Of a stretch of DNA of 64,000 bases, positions 50,906-60,970 are shown one piece after another. The position numbers and the translations under genes were made by a program. The notes below the pieces were generated by a model, which had not been told where the DNA came from, ran no database searches, and saw only the letters and a program-made list of their open reading frames with translations. Numbering within the stretch: position 1 is the stretch's first letter; every line of letters starts with the position of its first letter. Source of the DNA: Wolinella sp963540505 (lineage in GTDB: Bacteria > Campylobacterota > Campylobacteria > Campylobacterales > Helicobacteraceae); the NCBI GenBank assembly GCA_963540505.1, contig CAUTMV010000001.1, positions 62,001 through 126,000 on the forward strand, written 5' to 3'.

Positions 50906-52900
50906 ATGCAAAGCCAAACCCTCACCCTTCTAAGCGAATATATGCCCGAGGTTACGCAGTATAAATCCCGTTTTGAGTCCCTCAACACCCTGCTAAACAA
51001 GACCACTCTGACGGGGAAAATCAGTTCGTTGGATATTGCCGAAAACCTTTTTGCCTACATGGAAGAGACGCAGCAGAAGTTTGCACAGCTCCAAGAACAC
51101 CTCACCGATACGCTCATTGAGCAGAAATTTCTGACGATTCTCTCAGAGCTTGAGCTAAACGCCCAGTCCAATGTTGATGTGCTTAATCGCATACTTTTTG
51201 AGCGCAGTGCCGATGTGATATTCCTTGCAAAGAGCGACATTATGTATCATTTTGCGACTTCCCATCCGCATGCGCCCACTCGCGAAGCACTGGAATCGCG
51301 CATGAATGAATACATCAAAAAATACTCCGTCTATTCGGATATGATTGTGTTTGACAAAGAGGGCAATATCATCGCGCGCGCAGATGGGGAGAATAAGATT
51401 CAAAAAAGCAGTGCACCCTTGATTGCGCAGGTGCTCGGGGGGCAGAACGAGTATCTTGAGGCGTTTGATGTATTTGATTTTCTTGAGGGCGATTCGCAGG
51501 CGTTGGTTTTTGCCGCGCCTATTCCTAAGCCAAATAGCACTGATTGTGAGGGAATCGTCGCTCTGGTTTTTAGATTTGAAGATGAGATCGATCGAATTTT
51601 CAAGCGATTTCGCGATACGACGGCAGGGAGCGTCATCACGCTGCTTGATGATAAAAGGCGCATTCTAGCCACGAGCAGCAGGGAGTTTGCGATCTCTTCA
51701 CAGCTTCCTATTCAGAGAATCGGTGATTATGATTTTTATCCCACACCCCGCCGCACTTATCTTGTGGTTAAGGTGCAGGCAAAGCCCTATTTCGGCTACA
51801 CGGGGCTAGGCTGGAGCGTCGCGCTCCTTGTGCCCTTGCGCAGTGCTCTTGATGTGAAGCGCATGAATAGCGACAAGATCCCCGAAGAGCTTTTGGAGGA
51901 AACTTCGCTGATGACTGAGGAGCTTAAGCACGTAATTGCCGAGGCGGAAAACATCAACGAAGATCTGGGCGATGTGGTGATTAACGGTGAGATTATCGCT
52001 TCTAAAAGCCACTCCTACGCGCTCAATCCGATCCTAAATAATATTCGCCTCTTGAGTGAGGAGATTAATCTTGTCTGCGTGGAATCCATTCGCGGACTTC
52101 AAAAGAGTATCCTCGCCTCCGCGCTTAGGGGGGTGGGATTTTATTCCAAAGTGGCGATTGAGCTCATGGATAGGAATCTTTACGAGCGCGCGAATGATTG
52201 CCGCTGGTGGGCACTCAACGGGCATTTTATTAAGCACCTCACCGATCTTGCTTCAGAGGGGGCTAAAGAGGCGTTACACAGCGCGCTTAAGAGTATTCAC
52301 CTCTCCTATCCGATGTATCACAATCTCTTCTTGTTTGATATTCACGGGCACGTGATTGCTTCGGCGAATCGCGGGGATTCCCATATTTATGACGTGACGA
52401 TTCCCGCGGAGGATTTGGCAAAGATTAAGACGATCCACGAGGCTCAAAAATACCACGTCTCGCCTTTCCTCCCCACGCCGCTCTACAATAATAAGCCCAC
52501 TTACATTTTCTACGCCCCTGTTTTGAGCAGCGAGAAGAGCTTCCTTGGGGGAATCGGGACGATTTTTGATGCAGAGGCGCAGCTTGGGGCGATGCTTAAG
52601 GATTCGCTCCCTAAGCGCACCGGCTCTCACGCCTCGATGGGCAAGCTTTTTGGGGTTTTTATCGATCGATATGCACAAATCATCGCCTCCACGGAGGAAT
52701 CGCTCAAAGCGGGTGAGAAACTCGAGATTGATAGTCGATTTTTTAATGTTCGCGACAAAGAAGAGGCACTCGATGAGGTGATTAGCTTTCAAGGGAGGCG
52801 ATATATGCTCGGTGTGCAGGCTTCGGTCGGGTATCGGGAGTTTAAAAACAGCGATGGTTACAGCAATCTTGTCTTTTGTTGCATTTTTATCGAAGTGTGA
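50906..52900 (+). CDS. Soluble tandem-Cache sensor-like protein
   Basis: A 664-residue protein with no signal peptide or membrane segment, so cytoplasmic. It appears to hold two Cache-like modules: one at about residues 90-310 (SDMIVFDKEGNIIARADGE; ALVFAAPIPKPNSTDCEGIVAL) and one at about 425-655 (LFLFDIHGHVIASANRGDS; TYIFYAPVLSSEKSFLGGIGT). Each is preceded by a related helix motif, RILFERSADV and RNLYERANDC. A helical linker lies between. No kinase, GGDEF, CheW or methyl-accepting domain follows. Cache domains normally sense small ligands outside the cell, so a soluble form without output is odd. It may pair with chemotaxis proteins. The exact family is not recognised. Confidence 0.65.
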   Translation: MQSQTLTLLSEYMPEVTQYKSRFESLNTLLNKTTLTGKISSLDIAENLFAYMEETQQKFAQLQEHLTDTLIEQKFLTILSELELNAQSNVDVLNRILFERSADVIFLAKSDIMYHFATSHPHAPTREALESRMNEYIKKYSVYSDMIVFDKEGNIIARADGENKIQKSSAPLIAQVLGGQNEYLEAFDVFDFLEGDSQALVFAAPIPKPNSTDCEGIVALVFRFEDEIDRIFKRFRDTTAGSVITLLDDKRRILATSSREFAISSQLPIQRIGDYDFYPTPRRTYLVVKVQAKPYFGYTGLGWSVALLVPLRSALDVKRMNSDKIPEELLEETSLMTEELKHVIAEAENINEDLGDVVINGEIIASKSHSYALNPILNNIRLLSEEINLVCVESIRGLQKSILASALRGVGFYSKVAIELMDRNLYERANDCRWWALNGHFIKHLTDLASEGAKEALHSALKSIHLSYPMYHNLFLFDIHGHVIASANRGDSHIYDVTIPAEDLAKIKTIHEAQKYHVSPFLPTPLYNNKPTYIFYAPVLSSEKSFLGGIGTIFDAEAQLGAMLKDSLPKRTGSHASMGKLFGVFIDRYAQIIASTEESLKAGEKLEIDSRFFNVRDKEEALDEVISFQGRRYMLGVQASVGYREFKNSDGYSNLVFCCIFIEV

Positions 52901-52905
52901 TTGTT

Positions 52906-52934
52906 ATCTGCGCAAAAGCTTAAGATTCGCAGAT
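52906..52934 (+). terminator. Hairpin after the tandem-Cache gene
   Basis: ATCTGCG (52906-52912) and CGCAGAT (52928-52934) form a perfect 7-bp stem with a 15-base loop, 5 bases after the stop, followed by TTGTAG. A weak terminator. Confidence 0.4.
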
Positions 52935-52991
52935 TTGTAGCGATTCTTCAAAATTTGTGTCTTTTTATAAGGCTCTTTAGGAGTGTTTCTT

Positions 52992-52997
52992 TATAAT
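52992..52997 (+). promoter_or_regulatory. dnaE promoter, -10 box
   Basis: TATAAT preceded by GTTTCTT, 80 bases before the dnaE ATG. Confidence 0.5.
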
Positions 52998-53077
52998 GCG
53001 CTCTATCCAGTCCCCAAAAAGGATAGGCTCGCCACTGCGCGCGAAATTTCCCCTTGCGGGCTTTATAAGGAGTGAAT

Positions 53078-56000
53078 ATGAGCCAAGCTTACACCCATCT
53101 TCATCTTCATACCGAATATTCTCTCCTTGATGGAGCCAATAAGATAAAAAATCTCGCAAAACGCGTTAAGCAGCTCGGTATGGATTCCGTTTCCATGACC
53201 GATCATGGCAATATGTTCGGGGCGATTGATTTTTATACCGCGATGAAAAAGGAGGGAATCAAGCCTATCATCGGCATTGAGACCTATCTTCATAATGGCG
53301 AAGAGTTGGGCGATAAGAGCACGAAGCAGCGATTCCACCTCTGCTTGTATGCGAAAAATGAGACGGGCTACAAAAACCTCATGTATCTTAGCTCCATGAG
53401 CTTCATCGAGGGGTTTTATTACTACCCGCGAATTAATAAAAAGCTTTTGCGCGAGCACAGCGAGGGAATCGTCTGCTCTTCGGCGTGCCTTCAGGGCGAG
53501 GTGCAGTGGCATCTCAACACCAACAACGAGCGCAATAGGAAATTTGGCGCGCAGGGGTTTGAGCATGCTAAAAAGGTCGCTTTGGAGTATCGCGAGATTT
53601 TCGGCGAGGATTATTATCTTGAGATTATGCGCCACGGGATTAACGATCAGCTTTTTATCGATGAGCAGCTCATCAGGCTGAGCCTAGAGACGGGAATCAA
53701 GATCATTGCGACGAATGACACGCACTATCAGTTCAAAGAGGACGCGCAGGCGCACGAGGCGTTCATGTGTATTGCGATGAATAAAAATTTTGATGACAAA
53801 AACCGCTTGCGCCACAGGGTGCAGGAGTTTTATATCAAAAGCCCCGAGCAGATGAGCGAGCTATTTGCCGACATACCTGAGGCACTGCAAAATACGCAAG
53901 AGGTCGTAAATAAGTGCAATCTTGAGCTCCATTTGGGGAATCCGACCCCGCCGAGCTTCAAATTCACCGCTGAATACGCCAAAAATGAGGGGCTGGATTT
54001 TACGCACGATGCGGACTATTTTGCTTATAAATGTCGCGAGGGGTTGCAGAAGCGTTTGCGCATTGTGCCCAGCGAGCGACACAAAGAGTATGAAGAGCGA
54101 CTAGAGCGCGAAATCGAAGTGATTAATAAGATGAAATTCCCGGGCTACATGCTGATTGTATGGGATTTCGTGCGTGCGGCTAAAGAGCGCGGGATTCCCG
54201 TCGGACCTGGGCGCGGGAGTGCAGCGGGGAGCTTGGTGGCGTTTTGTTTGGAGATTACGGATATTGATCCGATGAAATACGCGCTTCTTTTTGAGCGATT
54301 CCTAAACCCCGAGCGCGTGAGCATGCCCGATATTGATATGGACTTTTGCCAAAGCAGGCGGGGAGAGGTGCTTGATTATGTCGTGCAGAAGTATGGACGC
54401 TACAATGTTGCGCAGGTTATTACGTTTGGCACACTTCAAGCCAAAGGTGTGATCCGTGATGTCGCGCGCGTCATGGGTATGCCCTATAATGAAGCGGACG
54501 CGATGGCAAAGCTTATTCCCGATGAGCTGGGAATCACGCTTAATGGCAAAGGCAAAGAGGGCACGAGCGATTTTGTGCCCGGGGCGTTTCAAAAAGAGCC
54601 CAAAATTAAAGAGCTCATTGGTAAAAACGAGCAAGCGCGTAAGGTATGGGAGTTTGCGCTACTTTTAGAGGGGCTCAAGCGTAATGCCGGCACACACGCC
54701 GCTGCGGTCGTGATTGATAGCGAGCAGGAGCTCTGGCATAAAGCCCCGCTCTATAAGCCAAGTGGCGATGAGACGATTGCGACGCAATATTCGATGAAAT
54801 ATCTCGAAGATGTTGATTTAATCAAATTTGACTTCCTTGGACTAAAGACGCTCACGGTGATTCGTGGAGCGTTAGATATGATTAAGACGCGCTACAACAA
54901 GGAGATTGATTTTAATGCGCTTGATGTAAATGATCCACGCGTCTATCAGACTATCCAAAGCGGGAATACCACGGGGCTATTCCAGATAGAATCCAAAGGA
55001 ATGCAAGATCTCAATAAACGCCTCATGCCCACGACGTTTGAGGATATTATCGCGGTGCTCGCGCTCTATCGTCCGGGTCCGATGGAATCGGGAATGCTTG
55101 ATGATTTTATCGATCGTAAGCATGGGCGCGAGGCGATTTCTTATATGTTTCCCGAGCTTGAGGAGATTTTAAAGCCCACTTATGGGGTGATTGTCTATCA
55201 AGAGCAGGTCATGCAAATCGTGCAGGCGATTGGGGGCTTTAGTCTTGGCGGCGCGGATTTGGTGCGGCGCGCGATGGGGAAAAAGATTAAAGAGGAGATG
55301 GATAGGCTCAAAGGGGAATTCGCCGATGGGGCACAAAAAAAGGGCTTTAATCGCGCAAAATCCGAGGAGCTTTTTGATTTGATCGTGAAGTTTGCGGGCT
55401 ATGGTTTTAATAAATCTCACTCCGCCGCTTATGCGATGGTGACGTTTCAGACGGCGTATTTGAAGACCTACTATCCGCACGAATTTATGGCAGCACTCCT
55501 TACCTCCGAGCAAAATAGCACCGATAAGGTAGTCGAATATGTCGATGAGGCGAAACGCATGGGAATCCGCGTGCTTCCGCCCAGTATCGCGCGCTCAAAT
55601 CTTGAATTTAGCGTCGCGGATATTGAGGAATCGGGGGAGAAAGAGCGCGTGATTCTCTTTGGACTCGGGGCGATTAAGGGCACGGGTGGCGTGGCTCTCA
55701 ATCAAATCTTGCAAGAGCGTAACAGCGCGCCTTTTAGCGACATCGAGGATTTTTTGGGGCGCATTGACGCGCAAAAAGTGAATAAAAAGGTGCTCGAATC
55801 GCTTATTAAAAGCGGCAGCATGAGCAGTTTTGGTTATTCGCGGCGCGCACTTTTGGAACAGATCGAGGGGGTTTTGGAAGCATCCAAGGAATCTGAGCGG
55901 GCAAAGAAGATGGCTAAGGAATCGCTCTTTGGCGAAGATGAGGAGATGATCCGCGCACACGTGGAGATTGAGGAGCGCGAGGAATACGCACTCAAGCAGC

Positions 56001-56629
56001 TTTTAGAATTAGAGAAAGAGACGCTGGGATTTTACGTCTCGGGGCATCCGCTTGATGACTTTAGGCATGAACTTGAGGGAATTGATTACACGCTTTCAAG
56101 CGCGCTTGAGCAGATTGAAGATGGTAGCGCGGCGATTTTTGTGGGCAAGATCGAGGAGGTGGTAATAAAATTCAGCAAAAAGGGGAATCGCTTCGGCGTG
56201 ATTAATCTCCTTGATCTGCACGGAAACATCGAAATGGTGGTATTTGAGCGGCTTTTGGCTGAGATTGAGGAGCTTGCAAAGACAAATCGCCCCGTCGCTT
56301 TCAAATGCACCGTCTCAAAAGATGGCAAAAACAGTCGCTTGAGGGTGGAGAAGGTGATGAGCCTAGAGGAGGCACAAGGGGTGAGGGTCGAGACGAAGAT
56401 TGCAAAGCAAGATCTCTCAAGTGCTCTTGTGGCGGTCATTAGTGGCGATTCTTCGCCGAATATGATTGAGAATCTGCGTGAAGCGGCTATCAAACATCGG
56501 GGCACACGCACGCTCAAAGTGCTCCTGCGCGGGAATCTCGAGGAGGCTATTCTTGTAACGGGCTTTAGCGTGCACTCAAGCATTAAGGAATCGCTCCCTA
56601 ATCTTGAATGGCTCGATGAGGTGGGATAG
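53078..56629 (+). CDS. dnaE: DNA polymerase III subunit alpha
   Basis: The 1183-residue replicative polymerase. The N-terminal PHP domain starts YTHLHLHTEYSLLDG; the palm carries the catalytic aspartates in PDIDMDFCQSRRGE and the GPGRGSAAGSLVAF loop; the fingers and beta-binding region follow; an OB domain lies near residues 1010-1090 (AAIFVGKIEEVVIKFSKKGNRF). Length and order are normal. The ATG at 53078 follows AAGGAG; a GTG two codons earlier has poor spacing. The next gene begins 6 bases after its stop. Confidence 0.95.
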   Translation: MSQAYTHLHLHTEYSLLDGANKIKNLAKRVKQLGMDSVSMTDHGNMFGAIDFYTAMKKEGIKPIIGIETYLHNGEELGDKSTKQRFHLCLYAKNETGYKNLMYLSSMSFIEGFYYYPRINKKLLREHSEGIVCSSACLQGEVQWHLNTNNERNRKFGAQGFEHAKKVALEYREIFGEDYYLEIMRHGINDQLFIDEQLIRLSLETGIKIIATNDTHYQFKEDAQAHEAFMCIAMNKNFDDKNRLRHRVQEFYIKSPEQMSELFADIPEALQNTQEVVNKCNLELHLGNPTPPSFKFTAEYAKNEGLDFTHDADYFAYKCREGLQKRLRIVPSERHKEYEERLEREIEVINKMKFPGYMLIVWDFVRAAKERGIPVGPGRGSAAGSLVAFCLEITDIDPMKYALLFERFLNPERVSMPDIDMDFCQSRRGEVLDYVVQKYGRYNVAQVITFGTLQAKGVIRDVARVMGMPYNEADAMAKLIPDELGITLNGKGKEGTSDFVPGAFQKEPKIKELIGKNEQARKVWEFALLLEGLKRNAGTHAAAVVIDSEQELWHKAPLYKPSGDETIATQYSMKYLEDVDLIKFDFLGLKTLTVIRGALDMIKTRYNKEIDFNALDVNDPRVYQTIQSGNTTGLFQIESKGMQDLNKRLMPTTFEDIIAVLALYRPGPMESGMLDDFIDRKHGREAISYMFPELEEILKPTYGVIVYQEQVMQIVQAIGGFSLGGADLVRRAMGKKIKEEMDRLKGEFADGAQKKGFNRAKSEELFDLIVKFAGYGFNKSHSAAYAMVTFQTAYLKTYYPHEFMAALLTSEQNSTDKVVEYVDEAKRMGIRVLPPSIARSNLEFSVADIEESGEKERVILFGLGAIKGTGGVALNQILQERNSAPFSDIEDFLGRIDAQKVNKKVLESLIKSGSMSSFGYSRRALLEQIEGVLEASKESERAKKMAKESLFGEDEEMIRAHVEIEEREEYALKQLLELEKETLGFYVSGHPLDDFRHELEGIDYTLSSALEQIEDGSAAIFVGKIEEVVIKFSKKGNRFGVINLLDLHGNIEMVVFERLLAEIEELAKTNRPVAFKCTVSKDGKNSRLRVEKVMSLEEAQGVRVETKIAKQDLSSALVAVISGDSSPNMIENLREAAIKHRGTRTLKVLLRGNLEEAILVTGFSVHSSIKESLPNLEWLDEVG

Positions 56630-56635
56630 GTGCGA

Positions 56636-56986
56636 ATGCAGAAAATTCGTCTTGAAGCAAAAATGAGCGAGGGCTGGAGCGTCGAGCGAGTGTGTGAAAA
56701 GTGCGGCGAGCTGGAGAGCGAGTGTGTTTGCATGCAGGAATCGCCCCGCAAAAACCCATCAGAACATCATCTTAGTGTATCTGCGCAGAAGCGTCAGGGG
56801 CGAATGGTTACGTGCGTGGGTGAGTTTTTTATCGATGAGAAGCTCGTGCGGCAATATTTGCAGCAGCTTAAAAACACTTTAGGCTGCGGAGGCACGTATA
56901 AAGGGGGCTTTGTTGAGATTCAAGGCGAGCGCAAAGAGCGTGTAACTAGCTTTTTCAAAGAAGCAGGCTTTGGGTTTAAGCATTAA
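56636..56986 (+). CDS. SUI1/eIF1-like translation factor with zinc-ribbon start
   Basis: A 116-residue cytoplasmic protein. A putative zinc ribbon (CEKCGELESECVC) is followed by a variable linker and a C-terminal SUI1 fold: LGCGGTYKGGFVEIQGERKERVTSFFKEAGF matches the G-x-GG-T-x-K-x-G-x-x-E-x-QGD pattern of bacterial YciH, related to eukaryotic eIF1. YciH in Escherichia coli affects start-site fidelity and stress translation. The ATG at 56636 is used; a downstream ATG (56663) or the GTG at 56630 are alternatives. Probably read with dnaE. Confidence 0.78.
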   Translation: MQKIRLEAKMSEGWSVERVCEKCGELESECVCMQESPRKNPSEHHLSVSAQKRQGRMVTCVGEFFIDEKLVRQYLQQLKNTLGCGGTYKGGFVEIQGERKERVTSFFKEAGFGFKH

Positions 56987-57089
56987 ACGCAGGGGCGATG
57001 AGTGAGCCTAGGAAGCATGGGAGGAATCGGCGTTTTGCGCGAAAGTTTGCCCGCCCTAAATAACACCCCGCAACCTTCAAGGAGACGCC

Positions 57090-57965
57090 GTGCGCCTTAA
57101 TCAATACATCTCTCACTGCTCCAAATATTCGCGTCGCGAGGCGGACGAGCTCATCAAGGCGGGGCGCGTGAATATCGAAAAACGCAAGGTCGAGAGGCTC
57201 TCTGTGCAGGTGCGCGAGGGCGAGCGGGTTTTTGTCGATGGCAAGCTCCTAAAAGAGCCCAAAGAGGCGAGCTACACGGTTATTGTCTATAATAAACCCA
57301 AAGGCGAACTGGTGACTAAGCGCGATGATCGCGGGCGCAGGACGATTTATGATTCCCTGCCCAAGGGCTTTAGCCATTTTATACCCGTAGGGAGGCTTGA
57401 TTTTGCGAGTGAGGGGCTGTTGCTACTTACAGATTCCCCAAAAATCGCCACAATGCTCATGGAGAGCGAGCTTGTGCGCATTTATCATATCAAAATCAAT
57501 CAAGCCCCCACGCCATCAATGATTAAAGCCATGCAAGAGGGACTGGAGCTAAAAAATGCTCGTGCGGGCGGGCATGAGAAAAGCAAGATAAAGAGCATGA
57601 GTTTTGCGCCGTTTGTGGAGTTTGAGCTCGCCAAAGTGGGGAGGAATTTCTCCAAAATCAAAGTGGCAATCAAAGAGGGCAAGAATCGGGAGTTGCGCCG
57701 ATTCTTCGCTCATTTTGGTGCAGATGTGCTGGATTTAAAGCGTGTCTCTTATGGTTTTGTCTCGCTCAATGCCCTGCCTAGCGGTAAGAATCGCTACTTA
57801 AATCGGAGCGAATACAATAAGCTTCATGCGTTTATTAAAGAGCAGGAGCGGGCTCGGGAAAAGGGCGATTCTAAGGAGTGTGAGCCGCTAAGACGTGCGC
57901 CATTTCAAGCTAAAAACAGCGCAGGCAAACCTCCTAAGAATTGTGCAAAAACACCCAAAAAGTGA
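57090..57965 (+). CDS. rluB: 23S rRNA pseudouridine synthase, RluB type
   Basis: A 291-residue enzyme of the RsuA/RluB/RluE/RluF group. An S4 RNA-binding domain spans residues 1-60 (RLNQYISHCSKYSRREADELIKAGRV) and the catalytic domain has the active aspartate in PVGRLDFASEGLLLLT. RluB modifies U2605 of 23S rRNA in Escherichia coli; exact target here is inferred from similarity. A basic tail of about 45 residues, rich in Lys, Arg and Glu, extends past the fold. GTG start after AAGGAG. Confidence 0.87.
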   Translation: MRLNQYISHCSKYSRREADELIKAGRVNIEKRKVERLSVQVREGERVFVDGKLLKEPKEASYTVIVYNKPKGELVTKRDDRGRRTIYDSLPKGFSHFIPVGRLDFASEGLLLLTDSPKIATMLMESELVRIYHIKINQAPTPSMIKAMQEGLELKNARAGGHEKSKIKSMSFAPFVEFELAKVGRNFSKIKVAIKEGKNRELRRFFAHFGADVLDLKRVSYGFVSLNALPSGKNRYLNRSEYNKLHAFIKEQERAREKGDSKECEPLRRAPFQAKNSAGKPPKNCAKTPKK

Positions 57966-58073
57966 AAAACACCCATCCATTAAGCCCTTTTTTTATAAAA
58001 TCCAATTTTATTTTACTTCAAGGATTTGCTCGCACCAAGCGAGTTTTTTGGGAATCTCATTTCAAGGAATCGC

Positions 58074-59183
58074 ATGTCTCTTTCCCCTTTGAATGATGAT
58101 AAAGTCCGTAGCAGCGAGAGTGGCGAGCTTGTAGAGCGTGTGATGCGCGGGGAGCAGCTCTCGCAGAGCGAGGGTGAGGCACTCTATGAGCTGGATATTT
58201 TTACGCTCGGGAATCTCGCCTCTGCCAAACGCGTCGCGCTCCATGGTAATAAGGTCTTTTTCAACTCCAATCGCCATATCAATCCCAGTAACATCTGTCA
58301 GGATATTTGCCGATTCTGCGCCTTCTCTTCCCACCGCAAAAACCCCAATCCCTATGCCATGAGCCTTGATGAGATTTTGCGTATTGCGCGCGATTCCCAT
58401 GCGGCAGGTGCGCGAGAGCTGCATATCGTGAGCTCGCACAATCCAAACTATCCCTACGAGTGGTATGGCGAGCTTTTTAAGAGCCTTAAGCGCGCCCTTC
58501 CCGATATTCATATTAAGGCGATGACCGCGGCGGAAGTAGATTTTCTTTCGCGCCATTTTGAGATTCCCTACGAGCAGGTGCTGGAAGATATGCTCGCTTG
58601 GGGCGTGGATAGCATGCCCGGGGGCGGTGCGGAGATTTTTGATGAGGCATTGCGACGCAGGATTTGTGGGGGCAAGGTAAATAGCGCACGCTGGCTGGAG
58701 ATCCACAATCATTGGCACTCTTTGGGCAGGCAGAGTAACGCGACGATGCTTTTTGGGCACATTGAGAGCAGGGCGCACAGGATTGATCACATGTTGCGTC
58801 TGCGCGAGCAGCAGGAGCGAAGCGGCGGATTTAACGCGTTTATTCCCCTTTTGTATCAGAAGCAGAATAACTTCCTGAAAGTCGAGCGATTCCCCACGGG
58901 GCAGGAGATTTTAAAGACCATTGCCATTGCGAGAATCCTGCTTGATAACATTCCGCATATTAAGGCTTATTGGGCGACTTTGGGGCTTAATCTCGCGCTC
59001 GTGGCGCAGGAATTTGGCGCAGATGATTTAGATGGAACAATCCAAAAGGAATCCATTCAGAGTGCAGCAGGATCGGAGAGCGGCGCGGGAGTGAGTAAAG
59101 AGGAGCTTATTTTTCAAATAAAAGACGCGCTCTTTGTGCCTGTGGAGCGCGATAGTCTATACAATGAACTGCAAACTTACTAA
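58074..59183 (+). CDS. mqnE: Aminofutalosine synthase MqnE
   Basis: A 369-residue radical-SAM enzyme joining SAM to 3-((1-carboxyvinyl)oxy)benzoate to give aminofutalosine, a step in menaquinone synthesis by the futalosine route. The cluster motif is C-x3-C-x2-C in NICQDICRFCAF, followed by HIVSSHNPNYPYEWY, DSMPGGGAEIF and the tail expected for MqnE/MqnC. MqnC is the closest alternative, but NSNRHINPSNIC and AFS-x-H fit MqnE better. The ATG at 58074 follows AAGGAAT. Menaquinone is the quinol for the cytochrome bd encoded at 18.7 kb. Confidence 0.87.
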   Translation: MSLSPLNDDKVRSSESGELVERVMRGEQLSQSEGEALYELDIFTLGNLASAKRVALHGNKVFFNSNRHINPSNICQDICRFCAFSSHRKNPNPYAMSLDEILRIARDSHAAGARELHIVSSHNPNYPYEWYGELFKSLKRALPDIHIKAMTAAEVDFLSRHFEIPYEQVLEDMLAWGVDSMPGGGAEIFDEALRRRICGGKVNSARWLEIHNHWHSLGRQSNATMLFGHIESRAHRIDHMLRLREQQERSGGFNAFIPLLYQKQNNFLKVERFPTGQEILKTIAIARILLDNIPHIKAYWATLGLNLALVAQEFGADDLDGTIQKESIQSAAGSESGAGVSKEELIFQIKDALFVPVERDSLYNELQTY

Positions 59184-59193
59184 AGGAGAGAAA

Positions 59194-60483
59194 ATGCTAG
59201 GAATCTTTAAGCTAAAAGAACACGGGACAAGCGTGAAAACCGAAGCTTTGGCGGGCTTTACGACGTTTTTGACGATGATGTATATCGTGCCGGTCAATGC
59301 CATTATCATGAGCCAGACAGGCATGCCCATGGACGCACTCATCACGGGGACTGCGCTGGTTACGATATTTTCCACATTCCTAACGGGAATCTACGCCAAC
59401 ACGCCCGTGGCGATGAGCGTGGGCATGGGGCTGAATGCCTACTTCACCTTCGGGCTCGTGCTAGGTATGAAAATCCCATGGCAAGAGGCTTTAGGCGTGG
59501 TGTTTTTGTCGGGAATCCTCTTTGTGATCGTCTCTTTTACCAAGTTTAGGCTCTGGATTATTGATAGCATTCCGCATGATTTGCGTCGTGCAATCAGCGC
59601 GGGAATCGGCGCATTCCTCGCGTTCATCGGGCTCAAACAGATGGGAATCATCGTGGATAATCCCGCTACGCTCGTCGCTCTTGGTGATCTCTCGGACACA
59701 AACGTCCTCATCGGCATTTTTGGGCTTTCGTTTGCTTTGATTTTGAGCGCGTGGCGCGTGAAAGGGGCGTTTATCATCTCTGTGCTGATCGCTTCATGCC
59801 TAGGCTGGGCACTCGGGGTCAAGGAGCTTCCTAAAGAGCTTTTCTCGCTTCCCGCCTCCATTGCGCCTATTGCGCTGGAGCTCAACATAAAGGGCGTCCT
59901 CATGCTCTCCATGTTGCCCGTGATTTTGACGTTTATGATTACGGATATGTTCGATTCCCTTGGGACGCTCGCTGGTGTGGGCTATCGCTCGGGAATCTTC
60001 AGGGATAGCAGGAGCAAGGAATTTGAGCGCACGCTTCAAGTCGATGCATTTGCGACGGTAGGCGGGAGCATGCTCGGGCTTTCGACCACGACGAGCTTTT
60101 TGGAGAGCGCAAGTGGCGTTGAAGAGGGCGGTCGCACGGGATTGACCGCGGTATTCACGGCGCTGTTTTTCGTGCTGACTCTCTTTATGCTGCCCCTTTT
60201 TAGCGCGATTCCCGAGAACGCGATCTATCCTGTGCTCGTCGTCGTGGGGATTTTGATGTTTAGCGAGCTTCAGTATATCGATTTTAGCGATTTTGCCATC
60301 TCTGTTGCGGTTTTTGCCATCGTTTTGTTTATGCCTTTTACCTATTCCATCACAAACGGATTAGCCTCGGGATTAGTCCTCTACGTCTTCATGCGGGTTG
60401 TGCGCGGCGAATGGAAGCACATCAGCAGGGGCTTAGTATTTTTGGCACTCATTAGTCTTATTCCTTTTTTGTTTCATTCATAA
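59194..60483 (+). CDS. Purine permease, AzgA-like NCS2 family
   Basis: A 429-residue membrane transporter of the NCS2 family. It starts with FKLKEHGTSVKTEALAGFTTFLTMMYI, has the motif GMGLNAYFTFGLVLG, and GLSTTTSFLESASGVEEGGRTGLTAV, all typical of AzgA-type adenine/guanine/hypoxanthine permeases. GGAGAG stands before the ATG at 59194; the upstream frame overlaps mqnE. Ten bases downstream lies a purine phosphoribosyltransferase gene, so the pair forms a purine salvage unit. Confidence 0.9.
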   Translation: MLGIFKLKEHGTSVKTEALAGFTTFLTMMYIVPVNAIIMSQTGMPMDALITGTALVTIFSTFLTGIYANTPVAMSVGMGLNAYFTFGLVLGMKIPWQEALGVVFLSGILFVIVSFTKFRLWIIDSIPHDLRRAISAGIGAFLAFIGLKQMGIIVDNPATLVALGDLSDTNVLIGIFGLSFALILSAWRVKGAFIISVLIASCLGWALGVKELPKELFSLPASIAPIALELNIKGVLMLSMLPVILTFMITDMFDSLGTLAGVGYRSGIFRDSRSKEFERTLQVDAFATVGGSMLGLSTTTSFLESASGVEEGGRTGLTAVFTALFFVLTLFMLPLFSAIPENAIYPVLVVVGILMFSELQYIDFSDFAISVAVFAIVLFMPFTYSITNGLASGLVLYVFMRVVRGEWKHISRGLVFLALISLIPFLFHS

Positions 60484-60493
60484 AGGGGATTAT

Positions 60494-60970
60494 ATGTTTT
60501 ATTACAGTTACGAACTTTTTCGCGAGGATATGAAGGAGCTTGTGAAGCGGCTGGATTATACCCCTGATGCGGTGCTGGGGATTGCGCGTGGCGGGCTTAC
60601 AATGGCGCATTTTCTGGGAATCGCCCTGGATATGCGCGAAGTCTATGCGATCAATGCGATTTCCTATTTCAACAAGCAGCAAGATGAGGATATTAAGATT
60701 TTCAATATCCCCAATCTAGGCGACGCGCGCAGGGTGCTCATCGTTGATGAAATTATCGATAGCGGTAAAAGTATGAAAAAGATTTTAGAGGTTTTGACCG
60801 AGATTAATCCTGATATTGAGTTTAAAACGGCGGTGCTGTTTCATAAATCCACGGCGATTTATGAGCCTGATTATCATATCCGTAGCGCGAATGAGTGGAT
60901 TGAATTTTTTTGGGAAGTGGATATTCTCGCGCCCACAGAGGAGCGTAAATCCCTTTTAAATGCGCAGTAA
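60494..60970 (+). CDS. gpt: Purine phosphoribosyltransferase (Gpt/xanthine-guanine type)
   Basis: A 158-residue cytoplasmic enzyme attaching PRPP to a purine base. The PRPP loop is RRVLIVDEIIDSGKSMK and the pyrophosphate loop lies in LGIARGGLTMAHFLG. It resembles the xanthine-guanine phosphoribosyltransferase of Helicobacter pylori (HP0735, recalled). Coupling with the AzgA-like permease supports use on guanine, xanthine or hypoxanthine. Exact base preference cannot be read from the sequence. Confidence 0.83.
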   Translation: MFYYSYELFREDMKELVKRLDYTPDAVLGIARGGLTMAHFLGIALDMREVYAINAISYFNKQQDEDIKIFNIPNLGDARRVLIVDEIIDSGKSMKKILEVLTEINPDIEFKTAVLFHKSTAIYEPDYHIRSANEWIEFFWEVDILAPTEERKSLLNAQ

